A stretch of 64,000 nt of DNA from Mycobacterium sp. GA-1285 (lineage in GTDB: Bacteria > Actinomycetota > Actinomycetes > Mycobacteriales > Mycobacteriaceae), in the NCBI RefSeq assembly GCF_001499905.1, contig NZ_LQIS01000007.1:62001-126000 (forward strand), read 5' to 3'. Made by a program: the position numbers and the translations under genes. This document shows, one piece after another, positions 10,514 through 19,794 of the stretch; the first letter of the stretch is position 1; the number at the start of each line of letters is the position of its first letter. The notes below the pieces were generated by a model. It made no database searches. It had not been told where the DNA came from and worked only from the letters and a program-made list of their open reading frames with translations.

Positions 10514-11610
10514 GCGGGCGGCCCCGCCGTGCGGCCCCGGACCACCTCGGTGTCGAGCACCTCCACGACCGGCAGACCCGATCGTGGCGGGTGGTGCAGC
10601 AGTCGTCCAGCCCGGCGGCCCTTCTCCATGCTGGGTTGCGCGACGGTGGTCAGGCCCCGCCGAAGCGCCTCCGGCACTCCGTCGAATCCGGTGACCGTCA
10701 TCTGGCCGGGAACGTAAATGCCCCGGGCCCGTAGAGAATCCATCGCCGAGAGTGCCAGGACGTCCGCGGTGCACATCAACGCTGTCAGCCGAGGGTTGGC
10801 GGCCAGCGCCACCTCCGCGGCCTCTCCGCCCGACGTGGGCAGGTGCTCGTAGCTCTCCACCACGGTCAGCGTTTCCGGGTCGAGCCCCGCTGCGTTCATC
10901 GCATCACGCACCCCTGCGATGCGCTCGCGCTGCACGTGAAAGTTCGGCGTCTGCAGCCGTTCCGGATCGGCCACCGTGGGTCCGGTACCCCCCGCCGGGC
11001 GGACCCGGTCCAACCTCATCGTCAACAGGCCGATCTCCCGATGACCCAGCCGCACAACGTGTTCGGCGAGGCGGCGCATCGCGTTCCGGTCGTCGATGCA
11101 CACCCGCGAGGCACCCGGCACGTCCTTGGGCTGATCGATCACCACCACCGGAAGGTGCCGCTGTTGAACGGTCGCCAGATACGGGTCGTCGTCGGAGGCC
11201 GAGTAGACGGCGAACCCATCCACCCCGGCAGCCAGGATCGCCGCCGTGCCGTCGCTGATGCTGCGGTTGGGCCCGATCGCCACGAGCAGCAGTCCCTGCC
11301 CGGCCTCTTCACACGACTCGGCCAGGCCGGCGACGAAGTCCAGTGCGGCCGGATCGCTGAACGAGTAGTTGAGCGGTTCGGTGATCATGAGGCCGACGGC
11401 ACCGGCCTTGCGGGTCCGCAGCGAGCGCGCCACCGGGTCGGGGCCCGGGTAGCCCAGCCGCTTCGCGGTGGCCAGCACCCGCTCGCGGAGTTCGGCCGAC
11501 AACTGGTCAGGCCGGTTGTAGGCGTTGGAGATCGTGGTGCGGGAGACCTTCAGTTCGGCCGCCAGAGAGGCCAGCGTGGCACGCCGTCGGGGCGTGGGAC
11601 TCCTCGGCAT
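10510..11610 (-). CDS. LacI-family transcriptional regulator
   Basis: A 366-residue LacI/GalR regulator: N-terminal helix-turn-helix (TLASLAAELKVSRTTISNAY) and hinge, then a periplasmic-binding-protein-like effector domain (VGLMITEPLNYSFSDP to VTGFDGVPEALRRGLT). The start is the ATG at 11610; upstream in-frame sequence lies in the permease gene. A LacI gene (Rv3575c) is known near kstR in M. tuberculosis, supporting orthology. It follows the metal ABC permease by 32 bases on the same strand. The effector, probably a sugar or nucleoside, is unknown. Confidence 0.88.
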   Translation of the reverse strand: MPRSPTPRRRATLASLAAELKVSRTTISNAYNRPDQLSAELRERVLATAKRLGYPGPDPVARSLRTRKAGAVGLMITEPLNYSFSDPAALDFVAGLAESCEEAGQGLLLVAIGPNRSISDGTAAILAAGVDGFAVYSASDDDPYLATVQQRHLPVVVIDQPKDVPGASRVCIDDRNAMRRLAEHVVRLGHREIGLLTMRLDRVRPAGGTGPTVADPERLQTPNFHVQRERIAGVRDAMNAAGLDPETLTVVESYEHLPTSGGEAAEVALAANPRLTALMCTADVLALSAMDSLRARGIYVPGQMTVTGFDGVPEALRRGLTTVAQPSMEKGRRAGRLLHHPPRSGLPVVEVLDTEVVRGRTAGPPA

Positions 11611-11642
11611 GCTCTGTGAGGGTAGCCGACCACGCCTCGCGC

Positions 11643-12509
11643 TCAGGTGACCAGCACCCGATCGGCGGTTCGTCGCAGTCCGCGCTGCCCGGCCCACATC
11701 ACGGCCCAGACGCTGCACGCAACCGTCACGATCACGAAGCTGGGCGGCGCGTTGAACATCGCCGACAGCCCCAAACCCGCCCATACCGCGGCGAGGCTGA
11801 ACCCCGTGGACAGGGCGATCGCGTGGCCCGGTCGTGGTGTCAACATGATCGCCGCGGCGGCGGGACTGACGACGAGCGCGAACAGCAGCAGTGTGCCGAC
11901 CGCCTGCACCGCCATCGTCACCGCCAGGCCGAGCAGCGCCATGAACGCCACCGAAAGAGCGCGCACCGGAACACCCTTGGCGTCGGCCACCTGGGCGTTG
12001 ACGGAGGTGAACAGCAGCGGCCGGTAGATCATCGCGATGCACAGCGCCAACACCACCACCAGCACCGCAAACGTCGTGATCTGCTGCCGCGAGATCGCCA
12101 GCAGGTTGCCGAACAGGACGTTGGTCAGCGTGCTCGAGCTTTTGGCCGCCAGCGAGTTGAAGAACAATCCGAGACCGGTCGCCATGGCCAGTACGGTTCC
12201 CGTGGCCACCTCGCGGTCACCTGCCCGGCGGCCCAGCGCTCCGATCACCAGGGCACCGCCGATGCAGAACACGCCGAGGCCCACCCCGACGGGAACGCCG
12301 ACGAGCACTGCCCCCGTCGCGCCCGGCAGCCCGATGTGAGCCAGTGCATGGGCGGCGAAGGCCGTGTTGCGCACGACGACGAAATACCCGATCAGCCCGG
12401 CGGCCAGGGCGACGATCGTGCCGCCGATCAAGGCGTTGCGCATGAAGGCCGAGGTGAGGATCTGCCACCAATTGTCTTGATAGCCAAGCGCGACGATGGT
12501 CGTGTTCAT
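11643..12509 (-). CDS. znuB: Metal (zinc/manganese) ABC transporter permease
   Basis: A 288-residue membrane protein of the ABC-3 metal permease family, with about eight hydrophobic helices. The conserved segment FAAHALAHIGLPGA, which contacts the ATPase and metal path, is visible. With its partners it would import Zn(II) or Mn(II). The ATG overlaps the ATPase stop by one base (TGATG). An upstream Zur-like box favours zinc. M. tuberculosis lacks this transporter at this place, so it is an insertion relative to that genome. Confidence 0.88.
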   Translation of the reverse strand: MNTTIVALGYQDNWWQILTSAFMRNALIGGTIVALAAGLIGYFVVVRNTAFAAHALAHIGLPGATGAVLVGVPVGVGLGVFCIGGALVIGALGRRAGDREVATGTVLAMATGLGLFFNSLAAKSSSTLTNVLFGNLLAISRQQITTFAVLVVVLALCIAMIYRPLLFTSVNAQVADAKGVPVRALSVAFMALLGLAVTMAVQAVGTLLLFALVVSPAAAAIMLTPRPGHAIALSTGFSLAAVWAGLGLSAMFNAPPSFVIVTVACSVWAVMWAGQRGLRRTADRVLVT

Positions 12510-13312
12510 CACGTCCTCCGCATGTACAGATCGCCCTGCGGCGTATGCACGACTTCCACTCGGGTGCCGTAGAGGTGGCTCAGCAGCGTCTCGTCGACGA
12601 CGCCGTCGAAGGTGTCGAAGTGCGCATGTCCGTCGAGCAGGTAGATGGCACTGGTCAACACGCCCAGCAATGGGTTGAGGTCGTGTGCGACGACCAGGAT
12701 CGTCACCCCGAACTCCTTGCTGATCCGTTCGAGCACGGCGACGATCTCGCGCTGGCTGCGCAGATCGAGCGCGGCCAGCGGCTCGTCGAGGATCAACATC
12801 CGGGGTTTGGCGACCAGCGCCTCGGCCAACGCGACCCGCTGACGCTGGCCGCCGGACAGTTGCGACAGCCGTTTGTGCGCCACCGCGGTCGCGTCGACGG
12901 CGGCAAGCACCTCGTCCACGCGACGGTTGTCCGCACGACTCGGCCACCCGAAACCCCACCGGTGGCCGACGAGACCGAGCATCACGGCGTCGCGCGCACG
13001 GATCGCCTCGCCGGAGCCCGACGCGTAGTTCTGCGGGACGTAGCCGATCGACCTGTTGAGCGCACCGGCCGGTTGGCCGAAGACGCGAACGTGGCCGGAT
13101 GCCGGCGGCACCAGGCCGAGCACGATCTGCAGCAACGTCGTCTTTCCCGCCCCGTTCGACCCGATGACGGCAACGATGCCGCCTGCGGGCACCTCAAAGG
13201 TCGCCTCCGACCAGATCAGCCGGCCGCCGCGCGCCGCGCTGACGTCGTCGAAGGTCAGCGCCGGGTGCTCGGCGCCGGGTTCCACATCGGATTTCGAATC
13301 AGGTTGCGACAC
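12509..13312 (-). CDS. znuC: Metal ABC transporter ATP-binding protein
   Basis: A 267-residue ABC ATPase with Walker A GSNGAGKT, signature LSGGQRQRVALAEAL, Walker B MLILDEPLAALD and switch His (VAHDLNP). It energises the adjacent permease. The GTG start lies inside the last 14 bases of the binding-protein gene, so the genes are translationally coupled. The C-terminus carries an extra His-rich stretch (LLDGHAHFDTFDG) that could sense or bind metal, which is inference. Confidence 0.9.
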   Translation of the reverse strand: MSQPDSKSDVEPGAEHPALTFDDVSAARGGRLIWSEATFEVPAGGIVAVIGSNGAGKTTLLQIVLGLVPPASGHVRVFGQPAGALNRSIGYVPQNYASGSGEAIRARDAVMLGLVGHRWGFGWPSRADNRRVDEVLAAVDATAVAHKRLSQLSGGQRQRVALAEALVAKPRMLILDEPLAALDLRSQREIVAVLERISKEFGVTILVVAHDLNPLLGVLTSAIYLLDGHAHFDTFDGVVDETLLSHLYGTRVEVVHTPQGDLYMRRT

Positions 13313-14249
13313 CGAGCGCCTCGCCGAGTGCGACCAACTGGTCGACCTGCCAGCTCTGAAAAGAATCCGCGTCCGGTGGCAGCGTCTCGGTGATCTCGAC
13401 CACCGGAACCCCGGACTGTTCGGCAGCTGTCCGAAGCTGTTGCGGGACAGCGCCTTCGGTCTGCACGTTGTAGATCAGGACGTCCACACCACGGTCGGAC
13501 AGCAGTTGCAGGAAGGCACCGAGGTCGGCCGGGGACGGTTCGGAGTCGTTGGACGACGCGACCTGATAGCCGCCAGGGGTGCGGTTGACCAGACCGAGCG
13601 CCGCGCCCATGTCGTCGAATGACGTCTCGGTCGCCGCGTAGCTCTTGCCGGACGCTTGCGCCTTCAGGGAATCGATGAGCTCATGGTACGGCTTGAGATT
13701 CTGCGCGAGCACGTCGCGACGTTCGTCGAAGTACCCCGCCGCCTCCGGTGCGAGTTGCCGCAGTGCGGCGGTGACCGCATCGGCGAGGGCACTCACCGCT
13801 GCGGGGTCATACCAGGCGTGGGGGTTGGTCTCACCTTGGTGGTTCTGGTGATCCGGGTGGTCCTGGCGCTCGACGGCCAGCGCCTCCACGACCGGCGCGT
13901 CCGGGGCCGTAGTCGCGGCGAGCTGGACCGCCCACTCGTCGTAGTGGCCACCGTTGAGGACCACGAGTTGAGCCCCGTCGAACTTCGCCGCATCCGACGG
14001 GGCGGGCTCGAAGTCGTGCGGGTCGGCCGCCGAGCGGGCCAGCACCGTGGCGACCGTCGCGCAGGCCCCGCCCAGCTGCGAGACGATGTCGCCCCACTGG
14101 TCGATGCTGACGACGACGTCGACCGGTCGAACCGGACATGGAGCGGCACTTGTCTGCTGGGCGCGCTCGTCACCGCCGGAGCACGCCGCCATGCCGAACG
14201 GAGCGGCCACCACCGCAATGGCGAAAACCATGCGAATCCGCGAAGTCAT
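13299..14249 (-). CDS. znuA: Metal-binding lipoprotein of ABC transporter (ZnuA-like)
   Basis: A 316-residue solute-binding protein of the cluster 9 (ZnuA/TroA) family. The N-terminus has a signal peptide and lipobox (GMAACSG), anchoring it outside the membrane. A His/Asp-rich loop (RQDHPDHQNHQGETNPHAWY) precedes the conserved NPHAW metal ligand, which favours zinc over manganese; further ligands lie in ADPHDFEPAP and ATETSFDD. The ATG at 14249 is only a few bases from the Zur-like box, so repression would block transcription start. It heads a tight znuA-znuC-znuB operon. Confidence 0.9.
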   Translation of the reverse strand: MTSRIRMVFAIAVVAAPFGMAACSGGDERAQQTSAAPCPVRPVDVVVSIDQWGDIVSQLGGACATVATVLARSAADPHDFEPAPSDAAKFDGAQLVVLNGGHYDEWAVQLAATTAPDAPVVEALAVERQDHPDHQNHQGETNPHAWYDPAAVSALADAVTAALRQLAPEAAGYFDERRDVLAQNLKPYHELIDSLKAQASGKSYAATETSFDDMGAALGLVNRTPGGYQVASSNDSEPSPADLGAFLQLLSDRGVDVLIYNVQTEGAVPQQLRTAAEQSGVPVVEITETLPPDADSFQSWQVDQLVALGEALGVAT

Positions 14250-14255
14250 CACGCC

Positions 14256-14277
14256 GATAACGATAACCGTTTCCAAT
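14256..14277 (-). promoter_or_regulatory. Zur-like operator upstream of znuA
   Basis: An AT-rich 22-base element, read on the minus strand as ATTGGAAACGG followed by TTATCGTTATC. It matches the second element at 16279-16300 at 16 of 22 positions and resembles mycobacterial Zur boxes. It lies immediately before the znuA start and 66 bases from divergent bluB. Confidence 0.6.
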
Positions 14278-14342
14278 AGCGGGCGCGCGCCGGACCGTAC
14301 GGCCAGCGTCATGGCAGGCTGTCGGACGCCTAAGCTGGCCGC

Positions 14343-15014
14343 GTGAACCAGCACGCGTTCGATGTCGAAGAACGGCGCGCGGTTTATCGGGTGATCGCCG
14401 AACGCCGTGACATGCGCCGGTTCCTGCCCGGCGCGGCGATACCCGAGGACGTGCTGGCGCGGCTGTTGCAAGCCGCGCACGCCGCGCCGAGCGTCGGCCT
14501 GATGCAGCCCTGGCGATTCATCCGGATAACCGACGACCGGTTACGGCAACGCATCCACGACCTGGTCGACGAGGAGCGTGTGCGGACCGCCGAGGCGTTG
14601 GGCCCGCGGAGCGAGGAGTTTCTGGCTCTCAAGGTCGAAGGAATCCTGGAGTGCGCCGAGCTCCTGGTCGTCGCGTTAAGCGACGGCAGACAAGAGCATG
14701 TGTTCGGGCGGCGCACCCTTCCGCACATGGACGTGGCCTCGGTGTCATGCGCCATCCAGAACCTGTGGCTCGCCGCGCGTGCGGAAGGCCTCGGTATGGG
14801 CTGGGTGTCGATCTTCGAACCGGGAAAACTCGCCGAATTGGTCGGTATGCCGCAGGGCGCCGAGCCCGTGGCGATTCTGTGTCTCGGCCCGGTCCCCCGA
14901 TTCCCGGATCGTCCGCAGCTCGAGATCGACGAATGGACGACCGGGCGCCCCCTGGCCGAGTTCGTCTCCGAAAACCGTTGGCCATCAACCGCTCCCGCGG
15001 GATTCCCGATATGA
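14343..15014 (+). CDS. bluB: 5,6-dimethylbenzimidazole synthase
   Basis: A 223-residue flavoprotein of the nitroreductase fold. BluB fragments reduced FMN with oxygen to make 5,6-dimethylbenzimidazole, the lower ligand of cobalamin. Family features are RRDMRRFLPG near the N-terminus, HAAPSVGLMQPWRFI, the central VALSDGRQEHVFGRRTLPHM and GLGMGWVSIFEPGKL. Length equals M. tuberculosis Rv0306, a BluB-type protein. It starts with GTG, is divergent from znuA and overlaps pxpA by four bases (ATGA). Its link to B12 fits the cobalamin-riboswitch operon elsewhere in the window. Confidence 0.85.
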   Translation: MNQHAFDVEERRAVYRVIAERRDMRRFLPGAAIPEDVLARLLQAAHAAPSVGLMQPWRFIRITDDRLRQRIHDLVDEERVRTAEALGPRSEEFLALKVEGILECAELLVVALSDGRQEHVFGRRTLPHMDVASVSCAIQNLWLAARAEGLGMGWVSIFEPGKLAELVGMPQGAEPVAILCLGPVPRFPDRPQLEIDEWTTGRPLAEFVSENRWPSTAPAGFPI

Positions 15015-15769
15015 GAGCCGTCGACATGAACGCCGACCTCGGCGAGGGTTTCGGGGTTTGGCGGCTCGGCGACGACGAAGCCATGCTCGACATCGTCACG
15101 AGCGCCAACGTCGCCTGCGGCTTCCACGCCGGTGACCCTGCCCTGCTCCTGCGGACATGCCGGGCGGCGGCCGAGCGCGACGTGCGGATCGGCGCGCAGG
15201 TGAGCTATCGCGACATGGCCGGGTTCGGCCGCCGGTTCATCGACGCGACGCCCGAGGATCTCAAGGCCGACGTGATCTATCAGATCGGTGCACTACAGGC
15301 GATCGCGCACACCGCCGGCAGCACCGTCACCTACGTCAAACCTCATGGCGCGCTGTACTTCGCGATCGTGACCAACACCGATCAGGCCCGAGCCGTCGCC
15401 GAGGCCGTGCACGCCGTCGATCCCGGCCTTCCGGTGCTCGGGCTCACCGGGTCGGCGTTCTTTCGCGAGGCCGAAGAGCTCGGATTGCGCACCGTCCCCG
15501 AGGCGTTCGCCGACAGGGCCTACCGTCCCGACGGCCGGCTGGTCGACCGCCGCCAGCGCGGCGCCGTCCTGCACGACACGGACGTCATCGCCGACCGGAT
15601 CGCGTCGATGGTGTCGTCCGGGCGAGTCGACGCGGTCGACGGCTCGACGATCCCGATCACCGTCGATTCGATTTGCGTGCACGGCGATTCACCGGGTGCC
15701 GTGCAGATCGCCACGGCGGTGCGTGACCGATTGATCGCCGAGGGCGTCGAGATCGCCCCCTTCGCCTGA
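15011..15769 (+). CDS. pxpA: LamB/YcsF family, 5-oxoprolinase subunit A
   Basis: A 252-residue LamB/YcsF protein. In the family PxpA works with PxpB and PxpC to open 5-oxoproline (pyroglutamate) to glutamate with ATP. The N-terminal signature MNADLGEGFGVW, then NVACGFHAGD and the C-terminal SICVHGDSPGA are all present. No pxpB or pxpC lies nearby, so the full enzyme must be encoded elsewhere or this protein acts differently. The ATG overlaps the bluB stop; upstream in-frame sequence is inside bluB. The 3' end overlaps the convergent whiB frame by 81 bases. Confidence 0.88.
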   Translation: MRAVDMNADLGEGFGVWRLGDDEAMLDIVTSANVACGFHAGDPALLLRTCRAAAERDVRIGAQVSYRDMAGFGRRFIDATPEDLKADVIYQIGALQAIAHTAGSTVTYVKPHGALYFAIVTNTDQARAVAEAVHAVDPGLPVLGLTGSAFFREAEELGLRTVPEAFADRAYRPDGRLVDRRQRGAVLHDTDVIADRIASMVSSGRVDAVDGSTIPITVDSICVHGDSPGAVQIATAVRDRLIAEGVEIAPFA

Positions 15770-16138
15770 CTCACACCGGCTTCCTCGAATCGCGATCGCC
15801 CATGCCAAGCGATCCTGCCGCATCCCGGTCTGCCGGCGCGTTGTCGACCGACTCGTGGCGCCTCGGAAGATCAATTCCCGCTCTCGTGGGGTCATTGCGC
15901 CCCATACACCCCACGCCTCCGCGGAGGCAACCGCATACCGCAGACATTCGCGCTTAACCGGGCAGGACCGACACACCTTCTTCGCGCGCTCCTCGCGCGC
16001 TGCCCTGAGTTGACCGCGCTCGCCGTCGGAAGCGAAGAACATCTCCGTCGGCAGGCCACGACATCTGGCGTGCAACTGCCACTCGAAATCCTCTGCACGG
16101 GCCCACCGAGTCTGCTCACGGCGTTCCGCCTCCCACAT
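15689..16138 (-). CDS. WhiB-family iron-sulfur transcription factor (WhiB3-like)
   Basis: A 149-residue WhiB protein. The four cluster cysteines are Cys26, Cys56, Cys59 and Cys65 (ARCRG, then VCRSCPVKREC), followed by the beta-turn motif GVWGAM; the MFFASDGERG stretch resembles WhiB3 more than WhiB1, 2, 6 or 7. WhiB proteins bind a [4Fe-4S] cluster and act with the main sigma factor. ATG 16138 is preferred because GGAGG lies nine bases upstream; ATG 16144 is too close. The tail after about residue 105 has no family similarity and runs antisense into pxpA. A Zur-like box lies 141 bases upstream. Confidence 0.82.
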   Translation of the reverse strand: MWEAERREQTRWARAEDFEWQLHARCRGLPTEMFFASDGERGQLRAAREERAKKVCRSCPVKRECLRYAVASAEAWGVWGAMTPRERELIFRGATSRSTTRRQTGMRQDRLAWAIAIRGSRCESGEGGDLDALGDQSVTHRRGDLHGTR

Positions 16139-16454
16139 GTCCATACACCTCCAATTCCTGAACGAGCCGTGACCGTGCGTGACGTACGTGTAGCCGGTGC
16201 CGACGTCGACCGAAGCCTGGTGCTCGGCCGGTGACCTGACGGTGCGCGGACATGTTCCTCCTCGGCCGATACGCTAACGTTAATGAAAACCATTTTCAAC
16301 ATCGGTGTGTGTGCACTCCGTCGTGCTGATCTGCGGACAAGGCGACCGACGGCATCGCCGAAACTGGCCCGCGCGTCGTCATATCGGCACCGCCGGGCGC
16401 AGCTCGAGAAGTTCCGGCGCCGCTACGGGAGCTCCCGCACATAGGGTTGGCGCC
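16139..16454. other. Intergenic region with Zur-like box
   Basis: This 316-base gap separates divergent whiB and the metallo-hydrolase gene. It holds the Zur-like element at 16279-16300. The hydrolase frame stays open back to 16305, but its family start is at 16455, so this part is probably leader. I see no other gene. Confidence 0.6.
16279..16300 (-). promoter_or_regulatory. Zur-like operator between whiB and MBL-fold gene
   Basis: A strong inverted repeat, TGAAAACCATTTTCA (16284-16298), sits inside a 22-base element that matches the znuA-upstream box at 16 of 22 positions in the same orientation relative to whiB and znuA. It resembles known mycobacterial Zur boxes. Whether it serves whiB, the metallo-hydrolase or both is not settled. 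Confidence 0.72.
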
Positions 16455-17381
16455 ATGCGCGTCAAGTTCGGTCGGCCGGACCTCGAGAACTACAACGGCT
16501 ACTTCGACGTCCCCTCTGCGACGCCGGACCCACTCCTGACGATCACCTGGGCGGGCGTCACGACGCTGCTCATCGACGACGGCGAATCAGCGGTACTGAC
16601 CGACGGCTTCTTCTCGCGGCCGAGCCTGCGCGAGGTCGGGCTGCGGCGGTTGTCACCGTCGGAACCGCGCATCGACGGCTGTCTCACCCGTCTGCGGATC
16701 GACCGGCTGGCGGCCGTCCTTCCCGTGCACACCCACTACGACCATGCGATGGACAGCGCGGTGGTCGCAGAGCGGACCGGCGCGCGTCTTGTCGGCGGCC
16801 GATCAGCGGCCCAAATCGGCCGCGGCCACCGGCTGCCGGAGAACCGCCTGGTGGTCGTCAAACCCGGAGACCGCGTCGCGCTGGGCGCCTACGAGGTCAC
16901 GCTCTTCGAAGGCAATCACTGTCCGCCCGACCGGTTTCCGGGTGTCATCACCGCGCCGGTCGTTCCGCCGGTCAAGGTGTCGGCGTACCGGTGCGGTGAG
17001 GCGTGGTCCACGCTGATTCACCACCGTCCGTCGGATCGTCGCCTGCTGATCGTCGGCAGTGCGGGGTTCGTTCCCGGCGCACTGGCCGGACAACGCGCAG
17101 ACGTCGTGTACCTCGGGGTCGGCCAGCTCGGGCTGCAACCGCAGCGTTACCTCGTCGATTACTGGCGCGAGACAGTCCAGGCTGTGGGGGCGCGCCGCGT
17201 GGTGCTCATCCACTGGGACGACTTCTTCCGTCCCCTGCACGAACCGTTGCGCGCCCTGCCTTACGCGGTCGACGACCTCGATGTCTCGATGCGGGTGTTG
17301 TCGGAGCTGGCCCGCGACGACGACGTCGCACTGCACCTGCCCACGCTGTGGCAGCCTGCCGATCCGTGGGTCTGCTTCTAA
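16455..17381 (+). CDS. MBL-fold metal-dependent hydrolase
   Basis: A 308-residue metallo-beta-lactamase-fold protein. The metal motif HTHYDHAMD is clear; further ligand candidates are His in EGNHCPPD and His in VVLIHWDDF. The substrate is unknown. The ATG at 16455 ([13 protein letters not shown]) is chosen because the upstream in-frame sequence is Arg-rich and not protein-like. M. tuberculosis has a similar protein (Rv3577) in the same relative place before the rRNA methyltransferase. Its zinc dependence and the upstream Zur-like box make zinc-linked control plausible. Confidence 0.85.
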   Translation: MRVKFGRPDLENYNGYFDVPSATPDPLLTITWAGVTTLLIDDGESAVLTDGFFSRPSLREVGLRRLSPSEPRIDGCLTRLRIDRLAAVLPVHTHYDHAMDSAVVAERTGARLVGGRSAAQIGRGHRLPENRLVVVKPGDRVALGAYEVTLFEGNHCPPDRFPGVITAPVVPPVKVSAYRCGEAWSTLIHHRPSDRRLLIVGSAGFVPGALAGQRADVVYLGVGQLGLQPQRYLVDYWRETVQAVGARRVVLIHWDDFFRPLHEPLRALPYAVDDLDVSMRVLSELARDDDVALHLPTLWQPADPWVCF

Positions 17382-18322
17382 TCCCTGCGCTGACGGGCGA
17401 TCTCGGCGAGCACCACACCCGCGGCCACGGATGCGTTCAGCGACTCCGTCGGGCCGGCCATCGGAATGGACACCACCGCGTCGCAGGTTTCCCGTACCAG
17501 GCGCGACAGCCCCTTACCCTCGGAGCCGACCACGACGACGATCGGTCCCGAGCCGTCCAGTTCGTCGACCGTGGTGTCCCCGTCGGCGTCCAACCCGACG
17601 ATCTGCAGCCCCGTGTCGGCCCAATTCCTCAGTGTGCGTGTGAGATTCGTCGCCCGCGCAACCGGAAGCCGCGCGGCGGCGCCCGCACTGGTACGCCACG
17701 CGACCGCGGTCACCGAGGCCGACCGGCGCTGCGGGATCAGAACGCCGTGGCCGCCGAACGCGGCCACCGAACGCACGATCGCGCCGAGATTGCGTGGGTC
17801 GGAGATGTTGTCCAACGCGACCAGCAGCGCCGGTGAACCGTCGGCCGTGACGGCTGCGAGCAGATCGTCGGGATGCGCGTACCTGTACGGCGGAACCTGC
17901 AGCGCCACACCCTGATGCAGACCGTTGGCGGCGATGCGGTCGAGGTCGTGACGCGGCACCTCGAGGATCGAGATGCCGGCGTCGGCGGCGATCTGCACCG
18001 ATTCGGTCAGCCGCTCGTCGGATTCCGCGCCCAACGCGACGTACAGCGCCGTTGCGGGCACCCCGGCGCGCAGGCACTCCAGCACGGGATTGCGTCCGAG
18101 CACCACCTCGGTCTCGTCGGTTTTTTTGGTGTGCCGGCGCGGCTGCGATCTGGCCGCCTTCGCCGCCCGCTTCGCCGCAGGATGGTTGGGGCGCATGTGC
18201 GCGGGCGGAGTGGCGCCGCGGCCTTCCAAACCCCGTCGCCGCACACCACCCGACCCGACCGTGGGCCCCTTCTTCGTTCCCGGCTTGCGGACCGCGCCCC
18301 GGCGCTTCGAGTTTCCAGCCAT
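17378..18322 (-). CDS. rlmB: SPOUT-family 2'-O-ribose RNA methyltransferase (RlmB/TrmH type)
   Basis: A 314-residue SpoU/TrmH-family methyltransferase with a basic, low-complexity N-terminus (about 1-70), a substrate-binding domain ([16 protein letters not shown]) and the knotted SAM-binding domain with [25 protein letters not shown] and [16 protein letters not shown]. It methylates a ribose in 23S rRNA, probably the G2251 equivalent, but other sites are possible. It directly precedes cysS on the same strand with no gap, as in M. tuberculosis (Rv3579c), and overlaps the convergent hydrolase by four bases. Confidence 0.9.
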   Translation of the reverse strand: MAGNSKRRGAVRKPGTKKGPTVGSGGVRRRGLEGRGATPPAHMRPNHPAAKRAAKAARSQPRRHTKKTDETEVVLGRNPVLECLRAGVPATALYVALGAESDERLTESVQIAADAGISILEVPRHDLDRIAANGLHQGVALQVPPYRYAHPDDLLAAVTADGSPALLVALDNISDPRNLGAIVRSVAAFGGHGVLIPQRRSASVTAVAWRTSAGAAARLPVARATNLTRTLRNWADTGLQIVGLDADGDTTVDELDGSGPIVVVVGSEGKGLSRLVRETCDAVVSIPMAGPTESLNASVAAGVVLAEIARQRRD

Positions 18323-19723
18323 CTACTTCGAGTGCCCGTCGAGCAGCGTCCATTGCGGACCGTCGGCGGTGTCGGTGACCTCGATCCCGGCCTCCTTCAG
18401 ACGATCCCGGATCGCGTCGGCCTCCGCCCAATCCCGACGTGCCCGCGCGTCCTCGCGCCGCTCGACCTCCGCCCGCACCAACACGTCGACCGCGGCCAGT
18501 GCGGCCGACGTCTCGTCCTTGGACTCCCACCGCTCGTCGAGCGGGTCCGCGCCGAGGATGCCCAACATCGCGCGGATCGACATCGCCTGCGCCAAGGCCG
18601 TCTCGTGGTCACCGGCGTCCAGGGCGCGATTGCCCTCGGCACGGGCCGCGTGCACCTCGGCCAGCGCGATCGGCACGGAGAGGTCGTCGTCGAGCGCCGC
18701 GGCGAACTTCGGCGTCCACTCGCCGGGTACGACGGCCCCCACGCGGTTGCGGACGCGGTGCAAAAAATCCTCGATACCGGTGTAGGCCTTCGCCGCGTCC
18801 TGCAGTGCCGTCTCGGAGAACTCAAGCATCGACCGGTAGTGCGCGCTGCCCAGGTAATACCGCAACTCGGCTGCCCGGACGCGTTGCAACACAGCGGGAA
18901 TCGCGAGCACGTTACCCAGCGACTTGCTCATCTTCTCGCCGCCCATGGTCACCCAGCCGTTGTGCAGCCAGTACCGGGCGAACGGGTCACCGGCCGCCTC
19001 GGCCTGGGCGATCTCGTTCTCGTGATGAGGGAACACCAGATCCATTCCGCCCGCGTGGATGTCGAACTCCGCGCCGAGGTACGCCTGGCACATCGCGACG
19101 CATTCGGTATGCCAGCCGGGCCTGCCGCGGCCCCACGGCGTCGGCCAGGACGGTTCACCGGGTTTGGCGCCCTTCCACAACGTGAAATCACGTTCGTCAC
19201 GCTTGCCGGTCGCGATGCCCTCGCCCTGGTGCACGTCGTCGATCTTGTGACCGGACAGCTTGCCGTAACCCGGCAGGCTCAGAACGTCGAAGTAGACGTC
19301 GCTGTTGCCGACATATGCGTGGTCCCGCTCGATGAGCCGCTCGATCAGCTCAACCATCTGGGTGATGTGGCCGGTGGCCCGGGGTTCGGCCGACGGCGGC
19401 AGTACCCCGAGTGCGTCGTACGCGGCCGAGAATGCGCGTTCATAGGTGGCGGCCCACTCCCACCAGGGCCGTCCGGCGTCGGCCGCCTTGTTGAGGATCT
19501 TGTCGTCGATGTCGGTGACGTTGCGGATGAACGCGACGTCGTAGCCCTTCGCCAGAAGCCAGCGCCGAAGAACGTCGAATGCGACTCCGCTGCGCACATG
19601 CCCGATGTGCGGCAGACCCTGGACCGTGGCACCGCAGAGGTAGACCGAAGCGTGCCCGGGGCGCACCGGAACGAAGTCGCGTACAGCGCCGGTCATGGTG
19701 TCGTACAGCCGCAGGTCGGTCAC
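18323..19723 (-). CDS. cysS: Cysteinyl-tRNA synthetase
   Basis: A 466-residue class I aminoacyl-tRNA synthetase charging tRNA-Cys. The HIGH motif appears as PHIGHV, the KMSKS motif is intact ([11 protein letters not shown]), and the active-site zinc ligands are visible ([21 protein letters not shown]). The C-terminal anticodon-binding part is complete. It starts with GTG 71 bases after the ispF stop; that gap holds two near-identical 21-base repeats. Order ispF-cysS-methyltransferase matches M. tuberculosis. Confidence 0.96.
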   Translation of the reverse strand: MTDLRLYDTMTGAVRDFVPVRPGHASVYLCGATVQGLPHIGHVRSGVAFDVLRRWLLAKGYDVAFIRNVTDIDDKILNKAADAGRPWWEWAATYERAFSAAYDALGVLPPSAEPRATGHITQMVELIERLIERDHAYVGNSDVYFDVLSLPGYGKLSGHKIDDVHQGEGIATGKRDERDFTLWKGAKPGEPSWPTPWGRGRPGWHTECVAMCQAYLGAEFDIHAGGMDLVFPHHENEIAQAEAAGDPFARYWLHNGWVTMGGEKMSKSLGNVLAIPAVLQRVRAAELRYYLGSAHYRSMLEFSETALQDAAKAYTGIEDFLHRVRNRVGAVVPGEWTPKFAAALDDDLSVPIALAEVHAARAEGNRALDAGDHETALAQAMSIRAMLGILGADPLDERWESKDETSAALAAVDVLVRAEVERREDARARRDWAEADAIRDRLKEAGIEVTDTADGPQWTLLDGHSK

Positions 19724-19728
19724 TTTGG

Positions 19729-19775
19729 CCGACCGTTCGCTGCGCTCACCGCGTCCGACCGTTCGCTCCGCTCAC
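19729..19775 (+). repeat. Pair of 21-bp direct repeats upstream of cysS
   Basis: Two copies of CCGACCGTTCGCTSCGCTCA plus C (19729-19749 and 19755-19775) differ at one base. They fill the ispF-cysS gap and would lie in the cysS leader. They resemble, in inverted sense, the repeats at 3887-3941 and 25130-25153. Confidence 0.7.
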
Positions 19776-19794
19776 GACGGGCCAGCTTACCGGC

